Of a DNA stretch of 64,000 bases, positions 55,960 to 63,648 are shown one piece after another. The DNA is from Erythrobacter sp. (GTDB lineage: Bacteria; Pseudomonadota; Alphaproteobacteria; Sphingomonadales; Sphingomonadaceae). Position numbers and translations under genes: made by a program. The notes under the pieces were generated by a model. It saw only the letters and a list, made by a program, of their open reading frames with translations. It searched no databases and was not told the origin of the DNA. The DNA lies in NCBI GenBank assembly GCA_009993635.1, contig JAACTC010000009.1, positions 248,001 to 312,000 on the forward strand, written 5' to 3'. How positions within the stretch are numbered: the stretch's first letter is position 1; every line of letters begins with the position of its first letter.

Positions 55960-57054
55960 CTAGGGCTTGCCGACCCGCCGCAGCGAACCGCCCGACACTT
56001 CCCACAACGCGGCCTGTGGCAGGATCGCTTCGAAGGGCGCGCGTTCGGTGCCCGTCATCCACACCTGCTCGCCATTATCGGCCAGCCGTTCGAACAGCGC
56101 CGCGCGCCGATCCGGGTCGAGATGCGCGGCGACCTCATCCAGCAGCAGGACGCCTGCGCGGTCCCTGGTGGCGAGCGCGCCATGCGCCAGCACGATGGCG
56201 ATCAGCATCGCCTTCTGCTCGCCGGTGGAAGAATGCGCGGCGGGCACGCCCTTGCTCGCCAGCGTTACCGCCAGTTCGACCCGGTGCGGGCCGATCAGCG
56301 TGCGGCCCGCGCGCCGGTCTGCCGGGCGATTGTTCCGCAGCGCCGCCGCCAGCGCATCGCGCTCCTCCGGCCCGACGGGCTCCAGCGCCAGTGCCGGCCG
56401 GGGAAAATGCGTGTCGTCCTGCTGACCCAGCGCGGTATCTAGCCGCTCGACCAGATCGCGCCGGTTCGCGGCGATGGCTGCGCCATGCTCCGCCAATTGC
56501 GCTTCGAGCGCGTCCAGCCAGCGCGGATCGGGCGTTGCCTCGTCGCTCAACAGGCGGTTGCGATTGCGCAGCGCGGTCTCGTACCGATTGGCGAGCGTCG
56601 CATGACCCGGCGCGGTCGCCAGCACCAGCCGGTCGACGAACCGCCGCCGCGCGCCCGCGCTGTCGGTAAACAGGCCATCCATCGCGGGGGTGAGCCACCG
56701 GACGGATAGCCATTCGGCCAACCCCAGCGCGCTTGCCTCCGCCCCGTTGATCCGCACCCGCCGCCGTGTGGGGTGTGCCGGGTCCACATGGGTGCCGAGC
56801 TGGACGGGTGCGGCGCCATCTGTGGGCTGGATTTGCGCGCCGATGGTGAAGCCGCCGCTGCCGCCCTTGCGCGCGATCTCGGGCAGCTTCGCACGGCGCA
56901 GGCCGCGCCCCGGTGCCAGCAGCGAGAGAGCTTCGAGAACGTTGGTCTTGCCCGCGCCGTTCGCCCCGACGAGCAGGTTGAACCGCGCGGTATCCTCCAG
57001 CGCGGTGGTGGCATGATTGCGAAAGTCGAGGATGGAAATGCGGGTCAGCGCCAT
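55960..57054 (-). CDS. recF: DNA replication and repair protein RecF
   Basis: A 364-aa SMC-like ATPase that loads RecA at gaps in single-stranded DNA with RecO and RecR. Walker A at residues 30-37 (GANGAGKTN), the ABC signature STGEQKAML and Walker B GVLLLDEVAAHLD are intact. It is not next to dnaA/dnaN here, as in many alphaproteobacteria. The 240-base gap upstream leads to the small-peptide operon. Confidence 0.93.
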   Translation of the reverse strand: MALTRISILDFRNHATTALEDTARFNLLVGANGAGKTNVLEALSLLAPGRGLRRAKLPEIARKGGSGGFTIGAQIQPTDGAAPVQLGTHVDPAHPTRRRVRINGAEASALGLAEWLSVRWLTPAMDGLFTDSAGARRRFVDRLVLATAPGHATLANRYETALRNRNRLLSDEATPDPRWLDALEAQLAEHGAAIAANRRDLVERLDTALGQQDDTHFPRPALALEPVGPEERDALAAALRNNRPADRRAGRTLIGPHRVELAVTLASKGVPAAHSSTGEQKAMLIAIVLAHGALATRDRAGVLLLDEVAAHLDPDRRAALFERLADNGEQVWMTGTERAPFEAILPQAALWEVSGGSLRRVGKP

Positions 57055-57297
57055 GCGGGGGAGGCCTTTGTCTGCGCCCTAGCGCGCGCCGTCGCCACAG
57101 GCCAGCCCGACGCGTGCGCCAAGGCGAATCCAAGATTTGGTGAAAATCCCCAAGCTTTCGGATCTGTGAACGGGTTGGTCATCCGCCGCACTGGGGGGAA
57201 CCGCGTAATTCCGCCATTTTCTCAATCTGGCACGGCTCCTGCAATGATTGTCGTGTCCGGTGGGATGGCCCGCCGGAGACAGACAAGGAGCTACATA

Positions 57298-57417
57298 ATG
57301 ACCACCAATGACATCCGTACCCGCCTGTTCGCCGCGGCATTCTCGATCGGCATTTCCGCCGTCTTCCTCGCCACCGCGATCGTTCCTGCCAGCCCCAACG
57401 GCTTGGTTCTCGCCTGA
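57298..57417 (+). CDS. 39-aa membrane peptide upstream of PspC
   Basis: An ORF with an AAGGAG ribosome site immediately before it. The peptide has one hydrophobic segment (RLFAAAFSIGISAVFLATAIVPA). It is similar in form and size to the next ORF; both end their hydrophobic stretch in AIVP. Role unknown; very likely in an operon with the next two genes. Confidence 0.65.
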   Translation: MTTNDIRTRLFAAAFSIGISAVFLATAIVPASPNGLVLA

Positions 57418-57456
57418 TCCGGCCCCGTCCACACCCGTTCAATGGAGACTATTCCA

Positions 57457-57573
57457 ATGCCGTCCTTCGTCCGCAACCTGCTCGCCGCCGCCGGTGCTCT
57501 CGCCTTCACCGGGCTTGCCTTCTCGTTCGCCATTGTTCCCGTGATGGTCGACAATGCCGGGATGATCGCATGA
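57457..57573 (+). CDS. 38-aa membrane peptide coupled to PspC
   Basis: An ORF with a TGGAGA ribosome site (57443-57448) whose TGA overlaps the PspC start (ATGA at 57570). It has one hydrophobic segment (LLAAAGALAFTGLAFSFAIVP), a likely relative of the peptide at 57298. The coupling indicates co-production with the PspC protein. Confidence 0.65.
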   Translation: MPSFVRNLLAAAGALAFTGLAFSFAIVPVMVDNAGMIA

Positions 57574-57785
57574 GCCAGCTCGACGAAAACCGCCACGCCG
57601 GCCAGCCCGCCCGCCGGTTCCATCTCGACAAGAGCCGCGCCGCGCTGGGCGGGGTGTGTTCCGGAATTGCCCAGTATGCCGGCTGGGATGTGACGCTGGT
57701 CCGCCTGGGCTTCGTGCTCGGCACGCTGCTCGGCTTCGGGTCGCTGTTCCTGGTCTACCTCATCATCTGGGTAATCGCCGACTAG
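57570..57785 (+). CDS. PspC-domain protein
   Basis: A 71-aa protein with a PspC domain (FHLDKSRAALGGVCSGIAQYAGWDVTLVRLGFV, in part) and one or two membrane segments at the C-terminus (FGSLFLVYLIIWVIA). In enterobacteria PspC senses envelope stress together with PspB. Here the two tiny membrane peptides take the place of pspA/pspB. No stop-terminator pair is obvious; the region to the next gene contains GC-rich repeats. Confidence 0.87.
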   Translation: MSQLDENRHAGQPARRFHLDKSRAALGGVCSGIAQYAGWDVTLVRLGFVLGTLLGFGSLFLVYLIIWVIAD

Positions 57786-57863
57786 GCCGACCACCCCCAC
57801 GGCCCGGGCATCGCAGACCCGGCCGGCCCGGGGGCGCCGCGGGGTCGCGATCCTGCCGGAGGA

Positions 57864-58646
57864 CTACATCGCGGAAATGCCGCCATCGAGCTTCAGTTCG
57901 GCGGCCGTCATGAAGCTGCTTTCATCGCTGGCCAGGAACAGCACGCCATTGGCGATTTCCTGCGGCTTGCCGACCCGGCCCAGCGGAATCTGCCGCGCAA
58001 GCTTGGTCATCACGACATCCTTGTCGATCCCCGCATTCTTGCCGATCCCGTCGAGGATCGGCGTGTCGACGAATGTCGGGTGGATCGAGTTGCAGCGGAT
58101 GTTCCAGCCCATCTTCGAACAATACAGCGCGACCGATTTGGTCAGCATCCACACCGCGGCCTTGCTGGCATTATAGCCGGGCATCGTATCGCTCGCGATC
58201 AGGCCCGCGATCGAACTGATGTTGATGATCGACCCGGGCTGCGCGTCCTTCATCAGCGGCAGCGCCTTCTGGCAGCCGAGGAACACGCTATCGACATTGA
58301 CCGCGAAGCCGCGCCGCCATTCGTCCAGCGTGCAGGTTTCGATATTGCCGCGCACGCCGATCCCTGCATTGTTGAGCAGCACGCTCAACCCGCCGAGCTT
58401 TTCGCCCGCCATCGCGATGGCTGCATCCCACTGATCGGGCTGGGTCACATCGTGCGCCATCGCAAAGGCGGTGCCCGCACCGCATTCCGCATTGATCGCG
58501 GCGGCGGTTTCTTCCGCGCCCGCGCCATTGATGTCGGTGCACAGCACCTTCGCGCCCTCGCGCGCCAGCGTCGCCGCCGCCTGCGCGCCAAGCCCCTGCG
58601 CCGCGCCCGTTACCAGCGCGCGCTTGCCCGCTACCCGTCCAGCCAT
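57864..58646 (-). CDS. SDR-family oxidoreductase
   Basis: A 260-aa classical short-chain dehydrogenase: TGAAQGLG for NAD(P), NNAG, NISS with the catalytic Ser, and YNASK (Tyr, Lys). The C-terminus [10 protein letters not shown] is typical. Similar enzymes act on cyclohexanol, steroids or 3-hydroxyacyl-CoA; the substrate here is unknown. Its start overlaps the end of the NUDIX gene by 16 bases, so they are likely one operon. Confidence 0.9.
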   Translation of the reverse strand: MAGRVAGKRALVTGAAQGLGAQAAATLAREGAKVLCTDINGAGAEETAAAINAECGAGTAFAMAHDVTQPDQWDAAIAMAGEKLGGLSVLLNNAGIGVRGNIETCTLDEWRRGFAVNVDSVFLGCQKALPLMKDAQPGSIINISSIAGLIASDTMPGYNASKAAVWMLTKSVALYCSKMGWNIRCNSIHPTFVDTPILDGIGKNAGIDKDVVMTKLARQIPLGRVGKPQEIANGVLFLASDESSFMTAAELKLDGGISAM

Positions 58647-59203
58647 CCGTTCTCTCCGATTTTCTGTGTCATCAGCAGCATGGCAAGCCGGACGTCGACC
58701 GCAACCCCCTGTGCACGCTTTGTGTCCACAAAGGCGGCCAGATCGGACAGTTTTACGCGATGAACGGTGATATCCTCGCCATCGACACCGCCGCCATCGC
58801 CGACCTTCGTCAGCCCTTCCGCGCGTAGCAGGGAGAACCCTTCGGAGACCATGCCGGGGCTGGAGAAGAACTCGCCCAGATCGGTGATTTTCGCCGCGCG
58901 GTAGCCGGTTTCCTCCTCCAGCTCGCGGCGGGCGGCAGAGATTGCGCTTTCATCGGCGTTGTCGTCGCCATCGCCCACCAGCCCGGCGGGAATTTCGATG
59001 CAGCGGCGGCCCAGCGGCACGCGATACTGCTCGACCAGCAGGACGTGCGCACCATCTTCCGCAGCGTCGATCGCGATGATCGCGGCGGCGCGCATGCCGC
59101 GCGCACGGCCCGCATATTCCCAGCGGCCGCGCTGCTTCATCGTGATGAAGCGGCCCTGCCATTTGATCTCTTCGGGCGCGTCGTGGTCGGGGGGGAAGGT
59201 CAT
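58631..59203 (-). CDS. NUDIX hydrolase, ADP-ribose pyrophosphatase-like
   Basis: A 190-aa enzyme with the complete Nudix box Gx5Ex7REUxEExGU: G79, E85, R93, E94, E97, E98, G100. The sequence around it (EIPAGLVGD and [14 protein letters not shown]) is like ADP-ribose pyrophosphatases, which split ADP-ribose into AMP and ribose 5-phosphate. Substrate is inferred. It precedes an SDR gene in the same operon. Confidence 0.9.
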   Translation of the reverse strand: MTFPPDHDAPEEIKWQGRFITMKQRGRWEYAGRARGMRAAAIIAIDAAEDGAHVLLVEQYRVPLGRRCIEIPAGLVGDGDDNADESAISAARRELEEETGYRAAKITDLGEFFSSPGMVSEGFSLLRAEGLTKVGDGGGVDGEDITVHRVKLSDLAAFVDTKRAQGVAVDVRLAMLLMTQKIGENGWLDG

Positions 59204-59244
59204 GGGCCTCTCACATCAAATGCCGGAGAGCTGGGTCACGGCCA

Positions 59245-59916
59245 TCACAGCTGGATCAGCCGGTCGGGCAGCTCGTTCTGGTCATCGTCCGCACGCGGAA
59301 AATGTTCGGACAGGATCTGGCCCACATCGCGCACGCCCGCCGCGATCCCGGCACCCAGCTGGCCCTGCTTTATCTCGCGCAGCATATCGACCATCGCATC
59401 GCCCCACACTTCGGGCGGGACTTTTTCGGCAATCGCGGAATCGGCGACGATCTGCGCGCGATGTTCGCGCAAGGAAACGAAGATCAGCACGCCGGTGCGC
59501 CCATGCGTGCGGCGTTCCGCGCCGACCTTGAAATGGCGGATCGCGGCGTCTTCCACGCGCAGCGTCTTCACCCGGCCCGGCAGGATGGCGAACCGCACCG
59601 CCGGGATCAGGGTGAGCGCGAAGACCAGCAGGAACAGCGCGATGCCGACGGCGCTGGCGAGCCCGAACAGCCCCGATGGCGTCCATTCGGTGTTCCACCC
59701 GCCGGAGAGCGCATCCGCCGCGCCCGTCACCGGATCGGGGAAAAACGCCATCAGCACCAGCCCGGTAAAGGCGACGAATGCGGAGAGTGCCAGCGCGACA
59801 TCGGTATAGCCGTCGCTCTCGCTGGCGACGACGGTCACGATCTCGCCCGAGGTGGTCAGCTCTGCCTCTGCCACCGCCCGGGTGACGGCTTCGTTATCGG
59901 CCTGGGTAACCTGCAT
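59245..59916 (-). CDS. TPM-domain membrane protein
   Basis: A 223-aa protein with two membrane segments (VALALSAFVAFTGLVLMAFF and LFGLASAVGIALFLLVFALTL) between an N-terminal fragment and a TPM domain (RTHGRTGVLIFVSLREHRAQIVADSAIAEKV in part). TPM domains are linked to repair or phosphatase-like functions in thylakoid and bacterial membranes, but the bacterial role is open. The start at 59916 is supported by GGAGG and the TGATG overlap with the upstream gene. Last gene of the lemA operon. Confidence 0.82.
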   Translation of the reverse strand: MQVTQADNEAVTRAVAEAELTTSGEIVTVVASESDGYTDVALALSAFVAFTGLVLMAFFPDPVTGAADALSGGWNTEWTPSGLFGLASAVGIALFLLVFALTLIPAVRFAILPGRVKTLRVEDAAIRHFKVGAERRTHGRTGVLIFVSLREHRAQIVADSAIAEKVPPEVWGDAMVDMLREIKQGQLGAGIAAGVRDVGQILSEHFPRADDDQNELPDRLIQL

Positions 59917-60743
59917 CACCATCCTCCGCTCGCGCCGCCGCCGCCGGACATGCCGCCGCCGAAACCGCCGAAGCCTCCGCCTCCGCCACCGCCGAAGCCG
60001 CCACCTCCGCCGCCCCAGCCATCGCCGTCGCCCGAATTCATTGCTGCGTTGATTGCGGACCACAGCAGCACGTCGCCCACTGCGCTGCCCGCGCCATAGC
60101 GCCGCCGTTTGCGGCCCTTCTTGCCGCGTCCGAAGATGAACATGAAGGCGAGGATCAGCAGGATCCACACAGCGGCCCCGCCAAACGTGGCCGCCGTGCG
60201 CTCTCCCTTGCGGTCCGCCTGCGCGGCGGCCTCCGCCTCGGCAATGGCCTTTGCGGTCGCCGGGTCCATGTCCAGCGCCTCGATCATCTGCGCGACGCCT
60301 GCCGCGATGCCGGCGGAAAACTCTTCCTGCTTGAAGGCGGGGGTGATCGTGTCGCGGATGATCCGGCCCGACGTCGCGTCGGTCAGCGTGGGGGTAGAGC
60401 CGTAGCCCACCTCGATGCGGATCTTGCGATCATCGCGTGCGACCAGCAGCAAGGCACCTTCGTCCGTTTCCTCGCCCCCGATACCCCAGGTTTCGAACAG
60501 ATCGACCGCGTAACCCTCGATCGTGTTGCCGCCCAGATCGGGCACGGTCGCCACGATCACCGCGCGGCCGGTCGCCTCGTTATAGGCGCGCAGTTCCTCG
60601 TTCAGCTGCGCCTCGGTTGCGGGGTCGATCATGTTCGCCCCGTCGTACACGGGGCCATCCGGGCGCGGCGGCAGATCCTGCGCCGCCACGGGGAGGGCAA
60701 GCAGGGCAAGGGCGAGGACGATCAGGGTTCTAAGCAGGGTCAC
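59916..60743 (-). CDS. TPM-domain protein with Gly-rich tail (YgcG type)
   Basis: A 275-aa protein with a signal peptide (LPVAAQDL), a TPM domain (GPVYDGANMIDPATEAQLNEEL and DDRKIRIEVGYG), a C-terminal membrane segment (FGGAAVWILLILAFMFIFG), basic residues and a long Gly-rich tail (many GGGG runs with F, W and S). Starts with GTG at 60743 and overlaps the TPM lipoprotein gene stop (GTGA). Confidence 0.87.
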   Translation of the reverse strand: MTLLRTLIVLALALLALPVAAQDLPPRPDGPVYDGANMIDPATEAQLNEELRAYNEATGRAVIVATVPDLGGNTIEGYAVDLFETWGIGGEETDEGALLLVARDDRKIRIEVGYGSTPTLTDATSGRIIRDTITPAFKQEEFSAGIAAGVAQMIEALDMDPATAKAIAEAEAAAQADRKGERTAATFGGAAVWILLILAFMFIFGRGKKGRKRRRYGAGSAVGDVLLWSAINAAMNSGDGDGWGGGGGGFGGGGGGGFGGFGGGMSGGGGASGGW

Positions 60744-61291
60744 GATGGGGCACCTTCACGGCACAGCGGTGATTGGGGGGCGTCGGTAATCGGCGGACCG
60801 GCGGCAACGCGTTTCAGCTCTTCCACCCCGGCAAGCGTGCCTGCCGCAATGTCGCCCGAGCGATAGAGCGGGGTCATGGCGTCCTCGATTATCAGGGCCG
60901 CGCGAAGATCGGTTACGCGGCTTTCCATCCCGCAGCCGACTTCGATCCGGACCTTGCGCTCTTCAGGTGCGAGCAGGACAAGCAGCCCCCGGCCGGTGTC
61001 CGGCGCGCCGATGCCCCACGCGTTGAAAGTCTCGAAGGCAACGTCCTCGATCGTCTTTCCGTCCAGTGAGGCGTCCGTCACCACGACCAGCGCGACGCCC
61101 GTATCCTGCCAGTAATCGGTCAGCTCCCGTTCGAGCGCCGCTTCCTGTTCGGGCGGGAAGATATCCGCCTCGTCCAGCACGGGGCCGTCGGGACGCTCCG
61201 CCACATCGCTCGCGCCGGTGGGCTGCGAACAGGCTGTCAGCAGCACGGCGAGCAATGTGGCGAGACAGGCAGGCACGGGCCTGCCGATCAA
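60740..61291 (-). CDS. TPM-domain lipoprotein
   Basis: A 183-aa protein with a lipobox LTAC (Cys21) and a TPM domain (GPVLDEADIFPPEQEAALERELTD and EERKVRIEVGCGMES). It looks like a paralogue of the YgcG-type protein without a C-terminal anchor. The start is TTG at 61291, overlapping the lemA stop (TTGA); GTG at residue 6 is an alternative. Confidence 0.83.
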   Translation of the reverse strand: MIGRPVPACLATLLAVLLTACSQPTGASDVAERPDGPVLDEADIFPPEQEAALERELTDYWQDTGVALVVVTDASLDGKTIEDVAFETFNAWGIGAPDTGRGLLVLLAPEERKVRIEVGCGMESRVTDLRAALIIEDAMTPLYRSGDIAAGTLAGVEELKRVAAGPPITDAPQSPLCREGAPS

Positions 61292-61974
61292 TTGCCGGTG
61301 CCGGTCGCGGCCCCATTCTGAGTGGCACCGGTGCCGGTGTTATCATTGGCAGGAGCCGCGGCACCGCTGCCGCCCGACAGGCCGCCGAAGTCGACGTCGG
61401 GCGCGTTCTCGCTACCCGGCTGGGCCTGGAAGCCTTCCATCGGTTCTGCGCCGTAGATCACATTGGCGGCGATCGTCGCGGGGAAGGTGCGGATCGTGGT
61501 GTTATAGTTCTGCACCGCTTCGTTGTAGCGATTGCGCGCCACTTCGATGCGGTTCTCCGATCCTTCGAGCTGCACCATCAGGTCCGCAAACCGCGCCTGG
61601 CTCTGCAGTTCGGGATACTTCTCCACCGTCACCAGCAGGCGGCTGAGCGCGCCGCCGAGCTGGCTCTGCGCCTGGTCGAACCGCTGGATTGCGGCAGGAT
61701 CGCTCAGGTCGTCGGTGGTCAGCTGGGTCTGCGTGGCGCTGGCGCGCGCCTCGATAACCTGCGTCAGGATATCCTGTTCGGACGATGCGGCACCGCGCAC
61801 CACTTCGACGAGGTTGGGGATCAGGTCCGCGCGGCGCTGATACGCGCTTTGCACGTCGGCCCAGCGGGCCTTGGCCTCTTCCTCTGCCGTGGGGACCGAG
61901 TTGATGCCGCAACCGCTCAGCGCGACAAGGCCGAGCGCGAGCAGGAACGAACGCAAAAGAGTGCCGAACGACAT
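61288..61974 (-). CDS. lemA: LemA-family lipoprotein
   Basis: A 228-aa LemA protein: lipobox LSGC (Cys22), then a long helical part RRADLIPNLVEVVRGAASSEQ, the RFADLMVQLEGSENRIEVARNRYNEAVQNYNTTIRTFP signature (given in part), and a Gly/Asn-rich tail. LemA is membrane-bound; its molecular role is unknown, although it stands with TPM-domain proteins across many bacteria, as here. GGAGG precedes ATG 61974. The operon is lemA followed by three TPM genes. Confidence 0.9.
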   Translation of the reverse strand: MSFGTLLRSFLLALGLVALSGCGINSVPTAEEEAKARWADVQSAYQRRADLIPNLVEVVRGAASSEQDILTQVIEARASATQTQLTTDDLSDPAAIQRFDQAQSQLGGALSRLLVTVEKYPELQSQARFADLMVQLEGSENRIEVARNRYNEAVQNYNTTIRTFPATIAANVIYGAEPMEGFQAQPGSENAPDVDFGGLSGGSGAAAPANDNTGTGATQNGAATGTGN

Positions 61975-62114
61975 CGAGTTTTTCCTCCGGGAAATTGGTG
62001 TATTGCCAATATACAACACGCGCTGCCCTGCGCAAGGATTCGTGGCACAGATTGTCTCGCCCAAAGTGCTATGCCAAGGCTGCGGCGAAATCGACAACAG
62101 GGGGCGCAAGGGCT

Positions 62115-62627
62115 GTGTTCAAGGAATTCAAAAAGTTCATCGCGCGCGGCAACGTGATCGATCTGGCGGTCGGCGTGGTGATCGGCGCGGCATTCAGCGG
62201 GATCGTCACCCAGCTGACCGACGCGGTGCTGATGCCGCTGATCGGCTGGGTGTTCGGCGATATCGATTTTTCCAACTGGTTCCTTCAGCTGGGCGAGGTG
62301 CCGGAAGGGTACGAGGGCGCGCTGGATAATTACGAGCAGCTGAAGGAAGCAGGCGTGGCGATGATCGGCTACGGCGCGCTGATCACCGCGATCATCAACT
62401 TCCTGATCGTCGCCTTCGCGCTGTTCCTGCTGGTGCGCGGCGTGAACCGCGTGACCGAGGAAATGCAGCGCAAGCAGGCCGAGGTGGAAGACAGCTCGCA
62501 GAGCGACGAAGTGCCCACCGATCCGCAGCTCGATGTGCTGAAGAAGATCTTGGCGGAGCTGAAGGCGGAGCGGGGTGGCACCGCTTCCAAGCCCGATTAC
62601 GCCCCTCAAAAAGGCCCGATGGGATAA
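62115..62627 (+). CDS. mscL: large-conductance mechanosensitive channel MscL
   Basis: A 170-aa channel. TM1 reads FIARGNVIDLAVGVVIGAAFSGIV and TM2 ALITAIINFLIVAFALFLLV, with a C-terminal charged helix. It opens under membrane tension and releases solutes in osmotic downshock. The protein starts at GTG 62115 because MFKEFKKFIARGN is the normal N-terminus; AAGGG lies upstream. The loop between TM1 and TM2 is slightly longer than in E. coli. Confidence 0.95.
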   Translation: MFKEFKKFIARGNVIDLAVGVVIGAAFSGIVTQLTDAVLMPLIGWVFGDIDFSNWFLQLGEVPEGYEGALDNYEQLKEAGVAMIGYGALITAIINFLIVAFALFLLVRGVNRVTEEMQRKQAEVEDSSQSDEVPTDPQLDVLKKILAELKAERGGTASKPDYAPQKGPMG

Positions 62628-62654
62628 AAGGCCGCAGTGCCCGCAGCCGAGCGG

Positions 62655-62705
62655 CCTTCAGGCCGCGCCAGCGGGGAGATCGCACCCCGGATGGGGTGCG
62701 GGACG
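62655..62705. repeat. two palindromes after mscL
   Basis: GCGGCC-TTCA-GGCCGC and GCACCCC-GGAT-GGGGTGC lie within 70 bases of the mscL stop. They may act as its transcript end but have no T tract. Confidence 0.5.
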
Positions 62706-62717
62706 AAAACGCATCCC

Positions 62718-62746
62718 CTTCACATTAAGCGGCAAACGCCTATATA
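62718..62746 (+). promoter_or_regulatory. ssrA promoter
   Basis: CTTCAC (62718-62723) and TATATA (62741-62746) are 17 bases apart, close to the alphaproteobacterial CTTGAC/TATAAT pattern. Initiation is expected near 62752, just before the acceptor piece of tmRNA. Confidence 0.6.
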
Positions 62747-62751
62747 GGTCG

Positions 62752-63105
62752 GTGCCGGTTTCGACCGGCTATGGTGATAAACTGCGGTGTATAATAGACG
62801 CAATGGACCCGGGGGCAGTACCCGGCGGCTCCACCAAAAGGCCCGACCTCGAAGCGAGAGGGGCGGGCTTCCTGATGGGGCCGAACCAGGATCGACATGC
62901 GTTGAAAGGCATCGTTTTTGCCCGGAATGAGCATTCCGTTAAAAGCTCTTTTCACAAGTGCCAACGATAACGAAGCACTCGCTCTCGCTGCGTAATTTGA
63001 TGGGCTAACGCCCTGAACTTACAAAGCTAAAGCGCGGTTGGACCGACCGGGCAACAGAACGGATACCGGGGGCCCGGGGGAGCCTAGCAACAGAATCCCC
63101 CACCT
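62752..63105 (+). ncRNA. ssrA: transfer-messenger RNA, two-piece (permuted) type
   Basis: The acceptor piece comes first and ends in CCA at 62834-62836. An intervening segment (62837-62876) follows, then the coding piece, starting GGGGCCG at 62877. GGGGCCG pairs with CGGCTCC just before the terminal ACCA to make the 7-bp acceptor stem. The tag frame starts at GCC 62960 and reads ANDNEALALAA with stop TAA at 62993-62995. This permuted arrangement is typical of alphaproteobacteria. The 3' boundary is approximate, set after the stem GGGGGA/TCCCCC at 63076-63101. Confidence 0.92.
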
Positions 63106-63195
63106 TCATTCAGCTTGAGAGAGGCTTGCTGCCCGCCAATCAGGCGGTCCTCGCCTGGAACATAAAGGTTCGGGAGCCTGGCAACAGGATCCGCC
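63041..63195 (+). repeat. three related stem-loops with a GCAACAG loop
   Basis: Three copies: GGGCAACAGAACGG (about 63049-63062), GCCTAGCAACAGAATCC (63082-63098) and GCCTGGCAACAGGATCC (63175-63192). Each is flanked by short complementary bases. The first two probably belong to the tmRNA coding piece; the third lies beyond its likely end. Confidence 0.6.
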
Positions 63196-63218
63196 TTATT
63201 TCTTTTGCTCAGTGTTCT

Positions 63219-63241
63219 CACGCAAAGACGCGAAGATGTCG
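63219..63241 (+). repeat. left 23-bp inverted repeat of GxxExxY cassette
   Basis: Begins CACGCAAAGACGCGAAG and is the exact reverse complement of 63643-63665. Bases 63231-63238 can also pair with 63255-63262 (CGAAGATG with CATCTTCG), so the end can form a hairpin that may terminate the gene. Confidence 0.9.
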
Positions 63242-63243
63242 TG

Positions 63244-63648
63244 CTAATGGCGTCCATCTTCGTAATTGTTGACGATCCGCTTCAGGCCATCCTTGAACAT
63301 CGGTTGGCCGAAATTTATCAGCAGCCCGAGTGGCAGGTTCATCAGGCGCAGGTAGGTCAGCACCTGCTTGCCATGGACTGGCATGAGTCGTTCGACAGAT
63401 TTCAGTTCAACGATAAGCCGGTCAGCGATCAGCAGATCGATTATGTAGGCGTTGTCGATGACAACGCCCTTATGCTGCAGCGGCATTGAGACCTGTCTAC
63501 GCAGCGGAATTCCGGCGCGCCGCAACTCCTCGAACATCAAGCGTTCGTATGCATTTTCGAGAAGCCCGGGCCCAAGATCACGATGCAAATGATAGCCGCA
63601 GTCGATAACGATGCCGACAAGGCGCTCGAGTTCGTAATCACGCGACAT
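63244..63648 (-). CDS. GxxExxY protein, PD-(D/E)xK-like
   Basis: A 134-aa protein with the family signature G28-x-x-E31-x-x-Y34 (GLLENAY) and a possible nuclease core with D71 and E81-x-K83 (IVELKS). The family is widespread, short and of unknown role, and has been linked to PD-(D/E)xK nucleases. The start is ATG 63648 in the right inverted repeat. It has no ribosome site of its own; expression may come from readthrough of the upstream gene. Confidence 0.85.
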   Translation of the reverse strand: MSRDYELERLVGIVIDCGYHLHRDLGPGLLENAYERLMFEELRRAGIPLRRQVSMPLQHKGVVIDNAYIIDLLIADRLIVELKSVERLMPVHGKQVLTYLRLMNLPLGLLINFGQPMFKDGLKRIVNNYEDGRH

